DNA from: JAFGDI01 sp963662515
GTDB taxonomy: Bacteria; Planctomycetota; Phycisphaerae; Sedimentisphaerales; SM23-30
Reading direction: 5' to 3'
DNA: 64,000 nt
NCBI GenBank assembly: GCA_963662515.1
Contig: OY759675.1
Span: forward strand, 2,170,001-2,234,000
Each line of letters opens with the position of its first letter. Position 1 is the first letter of the stretch. Below the pieces are notes generated by a model that was not told the DNA's origin, ran no database searches, and saw only the letters and a list, made by a program, of their open reading frames with translations. A program made the translations under genes and the position numbers. Shown in pieces: positions 1 to 10,000 of this stretch.

Positions 1-723
1 GTCATTTTGGATGGCGATTATCAAACAGAACTGGAGCAAGGTAACACCGTCACTAATGTCACTGTCAGACCACAACAGGCCCTGTTTATACCTTCCAATT
101 GCTGGGATAAGCCCAATATGGAGATTAAATCCAGAGCACTGCACTTTCTCTTTGGCAAAAGACACACCGGTATTAGTTTGGTGACTACCGACAAAGTAGT
201 CAGTGCCGAAAAAGTAGCACTTCAACATGCTTTGGCCGGTCCGGAACAAAAAATTCTTGATGCCATCTCCGAGCTAAGCAGAATGAAAAGACCCTACCAG
301 GGCTTTAATCACCTGATCAATGCCCTGCTTCAGTGCTACCAGATCAAACTGGAAGATCATATTAATAAACCGGCCAGCGACTCAGCGAATCTGCTCTTTC
401 AGGAAATATGCGTTTATATCCAGGAAAACTTCCAGAGCGAAATATCCCGCGATTCTGTCGCTGCACATTACGATATCTCTCCCAATCATCTTTCCAGACT
501 ATTCCGAAAAAATGGCTATATGAAATTCTGCGATTATGTCAACTATGTACGCATAAATCGGGCTAAATTCCTACTACAAAACTATGATATGCCGCTCTAT
601 GAAATTGCCAAACGATGCGGCTATTCTGATGTGGTTTACTTCTGCCGAATATTCAAGAAAATTACAAAAAAAACATCAAAACAATATCGCAGCCAGATTC
701 AGTACGACCAGAATTCAAAGTAG
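1..723 (+). CDS. AraC-family transcriptional regulator, 5' truncated by window edge
   Basis: The reading frame is open from base 1 (Val-Ile-Leu-Asp-Gly-Asp-Tyr) and ends at the TAG at 721-723, so the gene begins upstream of the window; the TTG at 7 is probably internal. The N-terminal part looks like the end of a cupin-type sensor domain (GDYQTELEQGNTVTNVTVRP). The last ~100 residues form an AraC/XylS double helix-turn-helix: first HTH around SRDSVAAHYDISPNHLSRLF, second around YEIAKRCGYSDVVYFCRIFK. AraC proteins of this build bind DNA in response to a small ligand, in planctomycetes often next to sugar-use genes. The ligand and targets cannot be told from the window. It converges on the downstream phosphatase gene with 14 bp between the stops. 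Confidence 0.9.
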   Translation, partial: VILDGDYQTELEQGNTVTNVTVRPQQALFIPSNCWDKPNMEIKSRALHFLFGKRHTGISLVTTDKVVSAEKVALQHALAGPEQKILDAISELSRMKRPYQGFNHLINALLQCYQIKLEDHINKPASDSANLLFQEICVYIQENFQSEISRDSVAAHYDISPNHLSRLFRKNGYMKFCDYVNYVRINRAKFLLQNYDMPLYEIAKRCGYSDVVYFCRIFKKITKKTSKQYRSQIQYDQNSK

Positions 724-737
724 CTTATATTCAGGCA

Positions 738-1562
738 TTACTGCTCCTGCCATTCCAGCAGATCGGCTATTTGCCTGACCATTATATCTCCTCCCAGTAA
801 ACACTTAACTGGTTTGCCTGCATAACTGCGGCAATCAAAAGGGAATATGCCATTACCGGCAAAATCCGTAATTACCCCGCCAGCAGCGAGCAGTATTGCC
901 GCTCCTCCTGCTATATCCCAAAACTTTGTACGAAGGAAAACCCCTGCTGAATATTTACCCGCTGCCAGATAGGCCATGTGCAATGCAGCTGAGCCCAGAT
1001 TAGCATGAACGCATCGGTGAAAAACCTTTTCTACCTGCCGGGCAGTCCAATATTCGTGCAACAATCCAGAAACACATATTTGGCTGTCTGGGTTAATCTT
1101 TTCCTCTTTAACCGCTAATTCCTGATCATTACAATACGCACAACCATTTACTGAAGCCGCCCAGTACATTTCATGCCGGTCAGGATAATAGATCACTCCA
1201 GCGGCAGGCATACCGTCAACAATAAGCCCTATACTTACAGCAAAGAACGGCAGCCCAAAGGCAAAATTCCGCGTACCATCTATCGGATCGATAACCCACC
1301 AGATGTCTTTCTCACCCTTTGGTAATATCAGTAACAACATCTCGCCAGAACCAGCATCAGGCTCCTCACCTATGATACCATAGTCCGGAAATTCAGACTG
1401 TAATGCCGCAATTATCATCGCCTGTGCCTGAATATCGATATCTGTAACTATCGAATTATCACATTGTTTATGATGGCTCTGGGCTGATATATTTTTAAGA
1501 GCATGATCGCCCGCCTGGCGAGCTGCCTTTTTCGCAATTTCTACTTCCCTGCTATAAACCAT
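738..1562 (-). CDS. Inositol monophosphatase family protein
   Basis: 274 aa, close to the usual length of this family (about 260-275). The metal-binding signatures are all visible: GEE at residues 65-67, DPIDGT at 92-97 within WWVIDPIDGTRNF, and WDIAGG at 215-220. Family members hydrolyse phosphate monoesters such as inositol-1-phosphate, histidinol phosphate or 3'-phosphoadenosine 5'-phosphate with Mg2+ or similar ions. The exact substrate cannot be assigned, so SuhB-, CysQ- and HisN-like roles all remain possible. Its first 22 bp overlap the end of the upstream unknown gene (1541-2701), which points to co-transcription and coupled translation. Confidence 0.88.
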   Translation of the reverse strand: MVYSREVEIAKKAARQAGDHALKNISAQSHHKQCDNSIVTDIDIQAQAMIIAALQSEFPDYGIIGEEPDAGSGEMLLLILPKGEKDIWWVIDPIDGTRNFAFGLPFFAVSIGLIVDGMPAAGVIYYPDRHEMYWAASVNGCAYCNDQELAVKEEKINPDSQICVSGLLHEYWTARQVEKVFHRCVHANLGSAALHMAYLAAGKYSAGVFLRTKFWDIAGGAAILLAAGGVITDFAGNGIFPFDCRSYAGKPVKCLLGGDIMVRQIADLLEWQEQ

Positions 1563-2701
1563 AAGTTCTCCTGTTTTTCAATGGTCGGCACCGGATCTGA
1601 AGGATCTTTTATCTCGCGATGAAATGAACCTCGACCAATAAGCGTCAATTTTCTGTTTTCCTCATCATATAGCCAACGCCATACACTTAAACGCCACGGC
1701 TCAACTATTGCACCACGATATTTGTCCCACTCGCCGCCTATCTCGCCAAAATTCGTATCAGCAAACCTTCGCCTGAGATTCACCAAAGTAAGAATCTGCT
1801 TCCTTTGCTTATCGTGCCAGACACCAACCAATTGTCGCTCATTATAAAAATCACGCAACAAAGCTACAGATTCATCCGCCAGGGCAAATAGCTCATCATC
1901 ATGACATGTCGGCCAACCAACAATATAATGATCATCACGCGAAATAGCAAACATAACATTTTCACCCAAAGATGATTCCACAGTGATAATACCATCTTCC
2001 ACATCAACTCTGACAGGCAGTGACACCAGTGAATCAAACGACAAAGCATAACATTTATCACCCGGCTGAAAAACCATAGCCTCAGGCTTATATCGTTCCA
2101 CCGGCTGAACTGATTTGCCTGCATCAATGAACTTGATACATTTTAGATATACAAGATCATCCAAAGCCTGACCTTCATGCCCACGATTTTTAGACAAAAG
2201 CGGTATTTTATCAACCTTACTGCCATCATCAAAATAAGCTACTGCCGAATATAAATGCCCGGCAATCACCTCACCACCATTAAATGCAACCACTGCCGCC
2301 AGATAACGGATCGGATAATAGTCACCACTGTAATGTTTCTCCGCCGGACTATAGTCTGCCTGGGCCGTTATACGATCATAAGCAGTCTGACTATCAAAAC
2401 GCCACTTCCTGACTAGCTCTTCCTTCTGGACAAAAAACTCTATCTTTGCTAATGACTCAAGGCCAAAACGACGAACCTTACCATACCTAACAGGTTCGCC
2501 AGTTATCATGTCGGAGGTATAAATATCTCCATTTTCAGGTATATTGCACTTTAATTGCGAACCTGAAGCAAGTGTCAACTCTCCGATGCGAACACTTCCA
2601 TCCGAATAATACAATACCGCCTGACGACCAGCACACTTGTTAACCCAAAAAACGAAGCTGCACAAAACAAGTATCATAATTACTCTGATATTATTAATCA
2701 T
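1541..2701 (-). CDS. Secreted protein of unknown function
   Basis: 386 aa, family not recognised. The N-terminus (INNIRVIMILVLCSFVFWVN) is a hydrophobic signal or anchor segment, so the product is probably exported. The next part (AVLYYSDGSVRIGELTLASG) reads like a beta-rich repeat of the kind seen in planctomycete proteins that bind a surface or a partner. The end of the gene overlaps the phosphatase gene by 22 bp, so the two form an operon with this gene first. No catalytic motif is visible. The intergenic region ahead of it is AT-rich and shared with the divergent sigma-factor gene. Confidence 0.75.
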   Translation of the reverse strand: MINNIRVIMILVLCSFVFWVNKCAGRQAVLYYSDGSVRIGELTLASGSQLKCNIPENGDIYTSDMITGEPVRYGKVRRFGLESLAKIEFFVQKEELVRKWRFDSQTAYDRITAQADYSPAEKHYSGDYYPIRYLAAVVAFNGGEVIAGHLYSAVAYFDDGSKVDKIPLLSKNRGHEGQALDDLVYLKCIKFIDAGKSVQPVERYKPEAMVFQPGDKCYALSFDSLVSLPVRVDVEDGIITVESSLGENVMFAISRDDHYIVGWPTCHDDELFALADESVALLRDFYNERQLVGVWHDKQRKQILTLVNLRRRFADTNFGEIGGEWDKYRGAIVEPWRLSVWRWLYDEENRKLTLIGRGSFHREIKDPSDPVPTIEKQENLWFIAGK

Positions 2702-2796
2702 ATTTGAATTATAATTATTATATAAGTTTTATTCCATATTTATTTAACCATATAAATAACATTTCTAGCTCAAACGGCCTCAATTAATTGCCACTA

Positions 2797-2816
2797 AATA
2801 AGGGATTACCCTTATT
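2797..2816. promoter_or_regulatory. Perfect 8-bp palindromic hairpin upstream of sigma-factor gene
   Basis: AATAAGGG at 2797-2804 and CCCTTATT at 2809-2816 are perfect inverted repeats around the 4-nt loop ATTA. It lies in the divergent region between the secreted unknown and the sigma-factor gene. It could be an operator or a leader hairpin. No T-run follows, so it is not an obvious terminator. Confidence 0.4.
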
Positions 2817-2938
2817 GCAAAACAAGCAAAAAACCTATCATTATTAAATCAATATTCTTATTGAACTTTAACACAATTGTGGGTCTAATTATATATGTCT
2901 TTTATGAACAAATGGCAATCGCCATAAGGGGAGCGAAA

Positions 2939-3820
2939 ATGTTACTTGAAGTGTCAAAAAAGTCGCTATTACCGGAAAGGGTTTTCAAAATTGCTATAAA
3001 CCTGAATCTTAGTCCGGTCGAATTCAGAAGATTAGAGCATGTCCTTAACGCTGAAATTAAATATCAGAAAAGCGATCTTTTTTCAAACTCTCTCTGGGTA
3101 AGAAATATTATGGAAGCTCAGGTTAATATTGAACCTGGCCGACCGCCAAGTCACAGCCAGCATGAGATCATGTTCGCGAAATTACACTACTTAAGGCATA
3201 TTATCGCAAATATAAGAGATAAGATCTTAAACAGCAATAAGATAAGACAAAAGTGGATAAAGGCCCTTCTATTTTGGGATAAGCAGCAACTAGAACTCCG
3301 CGACCATATTACTACCAGCAATATGGGGTTGGTATTGAATATGGCCCAGCATTGCAAATATGCAAATGTAGAATATGGCGAACTGATCAGCGAGGGTTCT
3401 ATGGCCTTATTACGGGTAACCGAGTGTTACGATTATCGCCTTGGATTTCAGTTCAGTACTTATGCGTGCCGGGCTATTGGCAAGAGCTTTTCCCGTCTGG
3501 CCAAAAAGATTTATAGATATAATCATATAAGCCAACTTCATTTTGACCCAACACTTGAGGTAGATACCACCTGCCAGCAATTGCGTCAGCAGCGACTCTC
3601 AGATTCTATATTACAGCTAAGACATTATATTCTGGGCCAGCGGACCGAACTATCGGAAATCGAAAAGGAAATACTCCGATTAAGATTTTCTGTTGGCCAG
3701 TATAAAGGCACTCCTATGACACTAAAAGACATAGGATCAACTCTGGGACTCTCCAAAGAAAGGATAAGGCAAATACAAAATCAGGCGGTACTGAAACTCG
3801 GGAAGATCGTCCGCGAATAA
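2939..3820 (+). CDS. RNA polymerase sigma-70 family sigma factor
   Basis: About 293 aa from the ATG at 2939. An in-frame TTG exists at 2861, but the ATG at 2939 is preceded by a strong ribosome site (AAGGGGAG, 5-6 nt away), so it is preferred. Region 2 spans roughly residues 120-190 (GELISEGSMALLRVTECYDY, then FQFSTYACRAIGKSFSRLAK, the core-binding and -10 recognition part). Region 4 spans roughly 237-292, with a clear -35-binding HTH (TLKDIGSTLGLSKERIRQIQ). Only about 45 residues separate them, so region 3 is absent or very short, and region 1.1 is not recognisable. The ~120 residues ahead of region 2 are unusual. This is an alternative sigma factor that belongs to neither the ECF class nor full RpoD. 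No anti-sigma gene is adjacent. Confidence 0.88.
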   Translation: MLLEVSKKSLLPERVFKIAINLNLSPVEFRRLEHVLNAEIKYQKSDLFSNSLWVRNIMEAQVNIEPGRPPSHSQHEIMFAKLHYLRHIIANIRDKILNSNKIRQKWIKALLFWDKQQLELRDHITTSNMGLVLNMAQHCKYANVEYGELISEGSMALLRVTECYDYRLGFQFSTYACRAIGKSFSRLAKKIYRYNHISQLHFDPTLEVDTTCQQLRQQRLSDSILQLRHYILGQRTELSEIEKEILRLRFSVGQYKGTPMTLKDIGSTLGLSKERIRQIQNQAVLKLGKIVRE

Positions 3821-4068
3821 TAACATACAACACCCTCAGAACTGAGCCAAACGCGATCAAACATGCATTTTTTGCCTAATGCAGCAGAAAATATCACAAT
3901 TTAACAGCTATATTTACATAAATCATTGTTATTATCAGAGCCCCAAACTACACATGCAACCATAACATTCTACTAATAAGCAACTTACATCAGTTTGTAT
4001 CAAATAATAAAAAATAATAATCATTACTATCCAAATGACCGATAATTAAAGTGTACGGTTAAGGAGAA

Positions 4069-4149
4069 ATGTCGTATTCCCTGTTTCGGGGAATGGGTAA
4101 TGCAATTTTGTACTGGATAACCGTTTTGTCAGAATACGGAGCAGCTTGA
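4069..4149 (+). CDS. Putative 26-aa leader peptide coupled to FHA gene
   Basis: A 26-codon frame (MSYSLFRGMGNAILYWITVL, then SEYGAA) starts at ATG 4069 directly behind AAGGAG (4061-4066) and ends with TGA at 4147-4149. The stop shares its last base with the FHA start codon (TGATG). This arrangement is typical of translational coupling. The peptide has a hydrophobic core. It could be a real small protein or only a device that loads ribosomes onto the FHA gene. The SD-to-ATG spacing of 2 nt is short, which lowers confidence. Confidence 0.45.
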   Translation: MSYSLFRGMGNAILYWITVLSEYGAA

Positions 4150-4499
4150 TGAATACAACACTTGTATTGTTTAAAAAAAACGGCAAAAGAAAAGATATCC
4201 CCATAACGGAAAGTCAGACAATAATAGGAAGGCAACCTGATTGCAATATCCGCGTATTGAAATCCGCCGTATCTCGTCAGCACTGCAAACTTGTCTGCGA
4301 AGATCAGATGGTTACTGTGGCCGACCTTAACAGCTCCAATGGCACCTATCTAAATAATAAAAGAATATCAACGCCCACCACTGTACAGCCAGGAGATATC
4401 CTGAGTCTGGCCAATAATATCTATTTCACCATAACAATTGATGGTAAACCACAAGAGATCATACCGCCGGACTTCATTCTGGATAGCAGCGAGGATTAA
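4149..4499 (+). CDS. FHA domain protein
   Basis: 116 aa from ATG 4149, consisting almost only of one forkhead-associated domain. The phosphothreonine-binding signatures are present: IIGRQPDCNIRV (Gly-Arg at the first loop), SAVSRQHCKL (the SxxH motif) and NSSNGTYLNN (NG motif). FHA domains bind phosphothreonine peptides and usually recruit partners of Ser/Thr kinases. No kinase or phosphatase gene is adjacent, so the partner is unknown. It starts four bases before the in-frame preceding stop ends (TGATG overlap with the 26-aa leader) and also has its own GGAG at 4139-4142. No signal peptide is visible, so it is cytoplasmic. Confidence 0.9.
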   Translation: MNTTLVLFKKNGKRKDIPITESQTIIGRQPDCNIRVLKSAVSRQHCKLVCEDQMVTVADLNSSNGTYLNNKRISTPTTVQPGDILSLANNIYFTITIDGKPQEIIPPDFILDSSED

Positions 4500-4665
4500 G
4501 CACCTGCTAGCCCACAGCCCCCCCATCAAAGATATTAAACGATCTTATGTAATGCCTTAATCAGAGCATGGTTACATTTATTTAATTTCTTTTTTTCTGA
4601 CATTAACCTTGACTAATTCATATACATTGTTAGAATGTCTTGTCTGTCACTTAAAGTGACATCTT

Positions 4666-4740
4666 CGGGCTGTAGCGCAGCTTGGCTAGCGCGTTTGACT
4701 GGGGGTCAAAAGGTCGCAGGTTCAAATCCTGTCAGCCCGA
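4666..4740 (+). tRNA. tRNA-Pro(GGG)
   Basis: 75 nt with a full cloverleaf. The acceptor arms CGGGCTG (4666-4672) and CAGCCCG (4733-4739) pair over 7 bp, with discriminator A at 4740. T8-A9 and a D-stem GCGC/GCGC are present. The anticodon stem is TTTGA/TCAAA with the loop CTGGGGG, giving anticodon GGG. The T-arm is GCAGG-TTCAAAT-CCTGT. The C1-G72 pair and A73 are typical of bacterial tRNA-Pro. No CCA is encoded. It converges with the prolyl-tRNA synthetase gene just downstream. Confidence 0.93.
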
Positions 4741-4889
4741 TTTTACATAACTATTTCGGTTCTCAACACAGAAGGCAACTGCCGTGTTGTTTAAGTATTT
4801 TATCAACCACCCATCTATCCTTACTTTTGATACCTTTATCGGTTACATAATTCATTGTTTATAATTCAATGTATCGTGCGATTTCATAT

Positions 4890-4932
4890 AAAAAAAAGCC
4901 AAAGCCTAAATCGTTAAAGATAGGCTTCGGCT
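4890..4932 (-). terminator. Intrinsic terminator of proS
   Basis: A 12-bp stem, AGCCAAAGCCTA (4897-4908) against TAGGCTTCGGCT (4921-4932), contains one G-T pair. A run of A on the plus strand (4890-4897) gives the U-run on the minus-strand transcript of proS. Confidence 0.75.
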
Positions 4933-5001
4933 CACATATATCAATCCCGCATATTGTTATATGCCTAAAGGGATGGGAACTATTGAATAATTACTAATAA
5001 T

Positions 5002-6756
5002 TTAGTCTTCTTCAACTATCAGTTCCTGCCAGAGTTCGGTTATTTTATCCAGAGCAGTATCAACTGCCATTTCCAGTTTAACCAGCTGGCTTTCCGACTG
5101 ACGGCGAACTTTTATCTCCACTTCGCCATTATCCAGCGTCTTACGACCGACGGTTATCCGCAGCGGTATGCCAATGAGATCGGCATCTTTAAACTTGACT
5201 CCCGCTCTCTGATTACGGTCATCATAGGCAACATCAATATCGTTCTCTAACAGCTCCTGATATATCTTTTCAGCAGCGGCAACTACCTGCTCATCGTTGG
5301 GATTAGCCGTAGTAACCAATACCTCAAACGGAGCAATGCTGATTGGCCAGATAATACCATCAGCATCATAGCTAAGCTCAATAGCTGAGGCCATAATACG
5401 ATTGATACCGATTCCATAGCATCCCATCAGGCAAGTCTGGCGTTTACCGCTTTCATCCAGGTATTCGGCACCAAGTTTTTTACTGTACTTATCGCCAAGC
5501 TTGAATACCTGACCGACTTCTATGCCACGCTTGAATAACAGTTTTTTACCCTGCCATGTATCACCCTGGGCAGCATTGCGAATATCGATAACTTTAATAT
5601 TAGCACCATCGAGCGGGAAATCCCGGCCGGGTACAACATTGCCAATATGATATTCGGTTTTATTAGCACCGGCATATCCAACCGCCATTGCCGCCACTCC
5701 ATGATCGATAAATACCATGTCAACCTTATCGAACAGCCCCACCGGACCGGCATAACCGATCTTAGCTCCGGTTATACGCTGGACAATGTCCTCCGGGGCC
5801 AGTTCCGGGGCAACTCCACCCAAAGCCTGAGTTAGCTTTTCCGGATTCAGCTCATGATCTCCCCTAACAACACAGGCCAGTATCTTATTTTCCGGGCCGA
5901 AGACATAAATCATACATTTTATCATCTTTTCCGGGACAGTCTTAAGATAGGTACAGACACTGTCAATAGCACCAGAGCCGGGTGTATAGATCTCAGTTAT
6001 CGCCTGGACATCGGCTGTTTTAGACTCTGGGCTTATGGGGTCAACTGCGGCCTTTTCTATGTTAGCTGCATAGGCAAGATCTTCAGTATAGACTATAACA
6101 TCTTCACCACTTTCGCAGGGAACAGTGAACTGGTGCGAGCCACTACCGCCCATTTCGCCAGCCTCAGCTTCAACTATGACATATTCGACGCCGCAACGCT
6201 TAAAGACATTACAATAAGCATCATACATATTGCGATAGCTCTGCTCGAGCATAATTTCGTCAGCATCAAAGCTGTAAGCATCTTTCATGATAAACTCACG
6301 ACTGCGCAACACGCCAAAACGAGGTCGAAACTCATCGCGATATTTGGTATTGATCTGATAAAGATTCACAGGCAATTGTTTATAAGAGCTTATCTCGTTG
6401 GCACCTACAACTGTCATGACTTCTTCGGCAGTAGGCGACAGAACATTTTCTCGACCATGACGATCGGTAAAATGTCCTAGTGTCTGGCCGTAATCCTGAT
6501 CTCGACCGGTAGTCTGCCATAATTCCATAGGCTGCACGATCGGCAGCAAGACTTCCTGAGCTCCGGCAGCATCCATCTCCTGACGAACGATCTCAATTAT
6601 TTTATGTATAACTCTAAGACCCAAGGGCAAATAAGCGTAAGTTCCACTGGCAACCTTGCGTATCATGCCGGACCTGATCATCAACTGATGCGAAGGAATT
6701 TCTGCATCTGAAGGAACTTCTTTTACTGTACCAAGAATAAACTTATCTAATTTCAT
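5002..6756 (-). CDS. proS: Prolyl-tRNA synthetase
   Basis: About 584 aa from ATG 6756, which has AAGGAT upstream. A longer frame to 6810 would add 18 residues with no family counterpart, so the shorter start is preferred. This is a class II aminoacyl-tRNA synthetase of the bacterial type with an inserted editing domain. Motif 1 lies near TYAYLPLGLRVIHKI, motif 2 near YRDEFRPRFGVLRSREFIMK and motif 3 near CYGIGINRIMASAIE. The central insert (KCMIYVFGPENKILACVVRG) is the YbaK-like editing domain that clears mischarged Ala-tRNA(Pro). A C-terminal anticodon-binding domain follows (LVTTANPNDEQVVAAAEKIY). It attaches proline to tRNA-Pro in the cytoplasm. A tRNA-Pro gene lies 261 bp beyond its 3' end in convergent orientation. 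Confidence 0.97.
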   Translation of the reverse strand: MKLDKFILGTVKEVPSDAEIPSHQLMIRSGMIRKVASGTYAYLPLGLRVIHKIIEIVRQEMDAAGAQEVLLPIVQPMELWQTTGRDQDYGQTLGHFTDRHGRENVLSPTAEEVMTVVGANEISSYKQLPVNLYQINTKYRDEFRPRFGVLRSREFIMKDAYSFDADEIMLEQSYRNMYDAYCNVFKRCGVEYVIVEAEAGEMGGSGSHQFTVPCESGEDVIVYTEDLAYAANIEKAAVDPISPESKTADVQAITEIYTPGSGAIDSVCTYLKTVPEKMIKCMIYVFGPENKILACVVRGDHELNPEKLTQALGGVAPELAPEDIVQRITGAKIGYAGPVGLFDKVDMVFIDHGVAAMAVGYAGANKTEYHIGNVVPGRDFPLDGANIKVIDIRNAAQGDTWQGKKLLFKRGIEVGQVFKLGDKYSKKLGAEYLDESGKRQTCLMGCYGIGINRIMASAIELSYDADGIIWPISIAPFEVLVTTANPNDEQVVAAAEKIYQELLENDIDVAYDDRNQRAGVKFKDADLIGIPLRITVGRKTLDNGEVEIKVRRQSESQLVKLEMAVDTALDKITELWQELIVEED

Positions 6757-6914
6757 TTTAATATCCTTAATATTGTTTCGTACTATCCGCACTCCGGCAA
6801 CAGGCGACAAAATGCAGAACTCAAAATCATACCCCAGAGGTCAATAATAATCAAGCTGCAGTACCAGATATCTTGCAAAATTAGTAGTAATAATCATTTA
6901 AGGTCTTATAATAA

Positions 6915-6942
6915 TTGACACTATGAGCCAGAATGTTATAAT
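6915..6942 (+). promoter_or_regulatory. Consensus sigma-70 promoter of the cyclophilin gene
   Basis: TTGACA (6915-6920), a 16-bp spacer and TATAAT (6937-6942) match both consensus hexamers exactly. Transcription should begin near 6949. The transcript would open with a hairpin, TTATCGT (6953-6959) with ACGATAA (6979-6985), followed by about 70 nt to the AAGGAG ahead of ATG 7058. Confidence 0.75.
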
Positions 6943-7057
6943 GTTTCCTTTATTATCGTCAGATGGAGTAATCAACTAACGATAAAAGTCTTATGAGAGA
7001 AAAGTAAGTATTAACTACTGTGCGCAGAAGAGTTTAAGCCTGCGGAAGGAGCTGTAC

Positions 7058-10000
7058 ATGGCAATTTTAAAGAGATCAGGTACACTGTTATTATTTTTGG
7101 CTGTATTACTGACAACAGTCAGTAGCGTTTATGCCGGTCGTAACCTGGTGGTGATCGAAACCAATCTCGGTGATATAACCGTAGAACTATATCAGGACAA
7201 AGCACCTGTAACTGTCGATAACTTCTTGAGTTATGTTGACGATGGTTTTTACACCAATACTATCTTTCACCGAGTTGATAGTGATGAAAATCATGTCGCC
7301 CAGGCTGGAATGTACGACCCCAATCTCTATGAGGTTGACTTCTCCCAGTATTCAATATCAAATATTTTTAACATGACCGATCCTAATAATGGCTATAAAG
7401 TGCCCGGCGAACCGATCGAACTGGAAACAACCGCTACTGCCCTGAAAAATCTGCAATATACTATAGGCATGGCCAGACTGAGCAGCCCCAAAAACTCTGC
7501 TACTAGTCAGTTTTATTTCAACTTCCAGCACAATACTGATTTTGATGGCAAATACGCTGTCTTTGGTATTGTGATTGACGGTTTCGATGTAGTCGATTCA
7601 ATGAAGGGCGTAGAAGTTTTTGAAGATCCAGATGACGACACAAGTGTAACAAACTACGATCACATAACAGCTTATCTTAAAAATGTACCAGTCACACCAA
7701 TCGTTATCTCCAGAATATATCGCTCGCAGGATTTTGACGATGATGACAGCAGCGACTTTACCGATGTGGAATACCTCAAAGCTACCTCCGGCGGTATAAG
7801 AACTTATATACTGGAAAATTATGTGCCAACCGGTGACAGCGATCCTTATATCGATGGTGCCTATTGGAACTATGAATTTTCTACTGATACCGTTCTGGGC
7901 GTTAAATGCCTTAAATGGCGTACTGATACTCAGAACCTGGTAACAGAAGTAACTGATAAGACATATTACCTGGCCCGCAACCCCGATGGCGAGATTTATG
8001 TATTTAAGGAAGTAAATAACGAAGAAAGTTCCAGTTCAAAACAGGTTATTTTTGAAGCGACAAATCTGCTGGAAGCCCGGCCGATAAGTTATTACGCCAA
8101 TTATCTGATGCAATTCCGCCTTATCGCCGGGACATTTGACCCAACTAACCTTGGTTCAGCCAACAACAAGATAATTCTGGGTTCTGGCAGCAGTACAGAA
8201 ACCCAAGAGATAATCAGTCTGGACGGAACGCTTGCTCCAAACTATAGCAATAATGATGTAGTAATAGTCAAAAAATACCGGGGACTCACAGGCAGCGAGA
8301 CCGGCATAGAGTATTTCTACTATCACAAAGACGATGGCCTGATTCTTTACCTGCAAGATGAAGATCAAATCCTTAACGGCATTGGCTGGTGGCTCGATGA
8401 GAAGATATTTAACTCTACCAGTACCGATTTTTCCGATGTGCCTTTCCTCCGACTGGATAAAGGCTTTGCCTTTACCAGAACGATATTAGGTAAAGGTGAC
8501 AGAGATAATACTAATTTCACCCAGAGCATAAGCTACCCTACCTCAAAGTTCAACGGCGTAAATTATGTAACCTGGATCCAGAATGGTATTCCTCAGGAGG
8601 GTATTCGCAATTTTGAATTACACATGGCCCGTGATACAAACGGTGTTATCTGGGTATTCTATTATAAGACAGACTTACAGGTAATTCACGATTTTGATAC
8701 TCTGACAGAGGCAGTAAAGCTCGAAACCCTGGCAAATGATTATGTACTCTTTGCCCTGATATCCGGTGTTTATGATAACGAAGATGTCGATTCTCCGGAT
8801 AATTTCTACACCCGCAATGAAGGCGGAATAACTATAAACGAAAAAATAGTAGCCTTTGACTCAACTTTGTCACATATACCTGTTTCTCAAAACCATCTGG
8901 TTAAGGTTAAACGCTGGGAAGGAAATCTTGCTGACGAAGATGAGAATAATATCTGGTATTTCAGTCCACGCGTGGGTTTGATGCGTAATTATCGCAACGG
9001 TGAAACTGGAGCAGATGGAGATGGCTGGCAGACAGCTTTCTATGGCGGCCTGTTCAAAGATGATCTTAACGACATGAGTGACACTGAATTCCTCAAGGCT
9101 GCCGCCGGAAGCACCAAGCTGTACTATGGCAGTAAAGACTATGCAGATAAAGATATTACCATGTCTTTCAACAACCAGACAGTTGGCGGATTAAAAGCAC
9201 TGCGTTGGATCAGCACCAAAACAGGGGTTACAACCAACCTTTTTGATATACAGCTTGTACGAGATAATCTTGATCGCCTCTGGGTATTACGCTATCGGAT
9301 AAATGGCGTACAAGATTTATATGTCGGCAGTGCCTCAGATGCTTATCTGGACGCTAAACCGCTATCTGACTATACCGGCAAAAACATGCTTTTCAAACTA
9401 ATTTGCGGCGATTATGACAGCGAACTGCCCTATGACCCGGAAAATGAAGACACCTTTGTCAACAAAATAGCTTATACTCAGGACAGTAAAGCAATAACGG
9501 AAGAGATTGTTAGTTTCAATGCATCCCTGCCTGAGATTCCCTATTATAACGATGATCTGGTACTGGTAAAATATCAGTGCCCTTCTGATCCTAATGATCT
9601 GGTAAGATGGAAATACTATCACAAAGATGATGGGCTTGTTCGTGAGATATTTGCATCAGACAATACTACAGACAATATTACTGATGTTAATTCATATCGT
9701 CTGGCCTGGGCAAGCAAGGCTAAACCTTCATTTACAACCGCCAGCAGCGATTTCTCCTCTGTTCAGTTCATATATGCCAAGCCCGGCACTTATAAGCTTA
9801 TGCAAGGTCAGGGCAAATATGAAAATCTGAGCTACGAAGTTCAATACAGACTGGCTAACCATCTTGGCGTTCAATGTCTCGAAGTTTATACCGATATGAG
9901 TAATATTGAAGATATTAACACGATCGAATCATTGTACATAGCCCGCGACAGCGTCGGCCTGACGAACTGGATATTACGCAATACCATAAATGATCAGGTA

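Noticed and set aside
4635..4850. 71-codon frame across the tRNA gene
   Set aside because: It overlaps the tRNA-Pro gene and is accidental.
4901..4960. Possible extra tRNA near proS
   Set aside because: The fold is a simple terminator hairpin, not a cloverleaf.
5854..6480. 208-codon plus-strand frame inside proS
   Set aside because: It is antisense to a conserved gene and has no family match.
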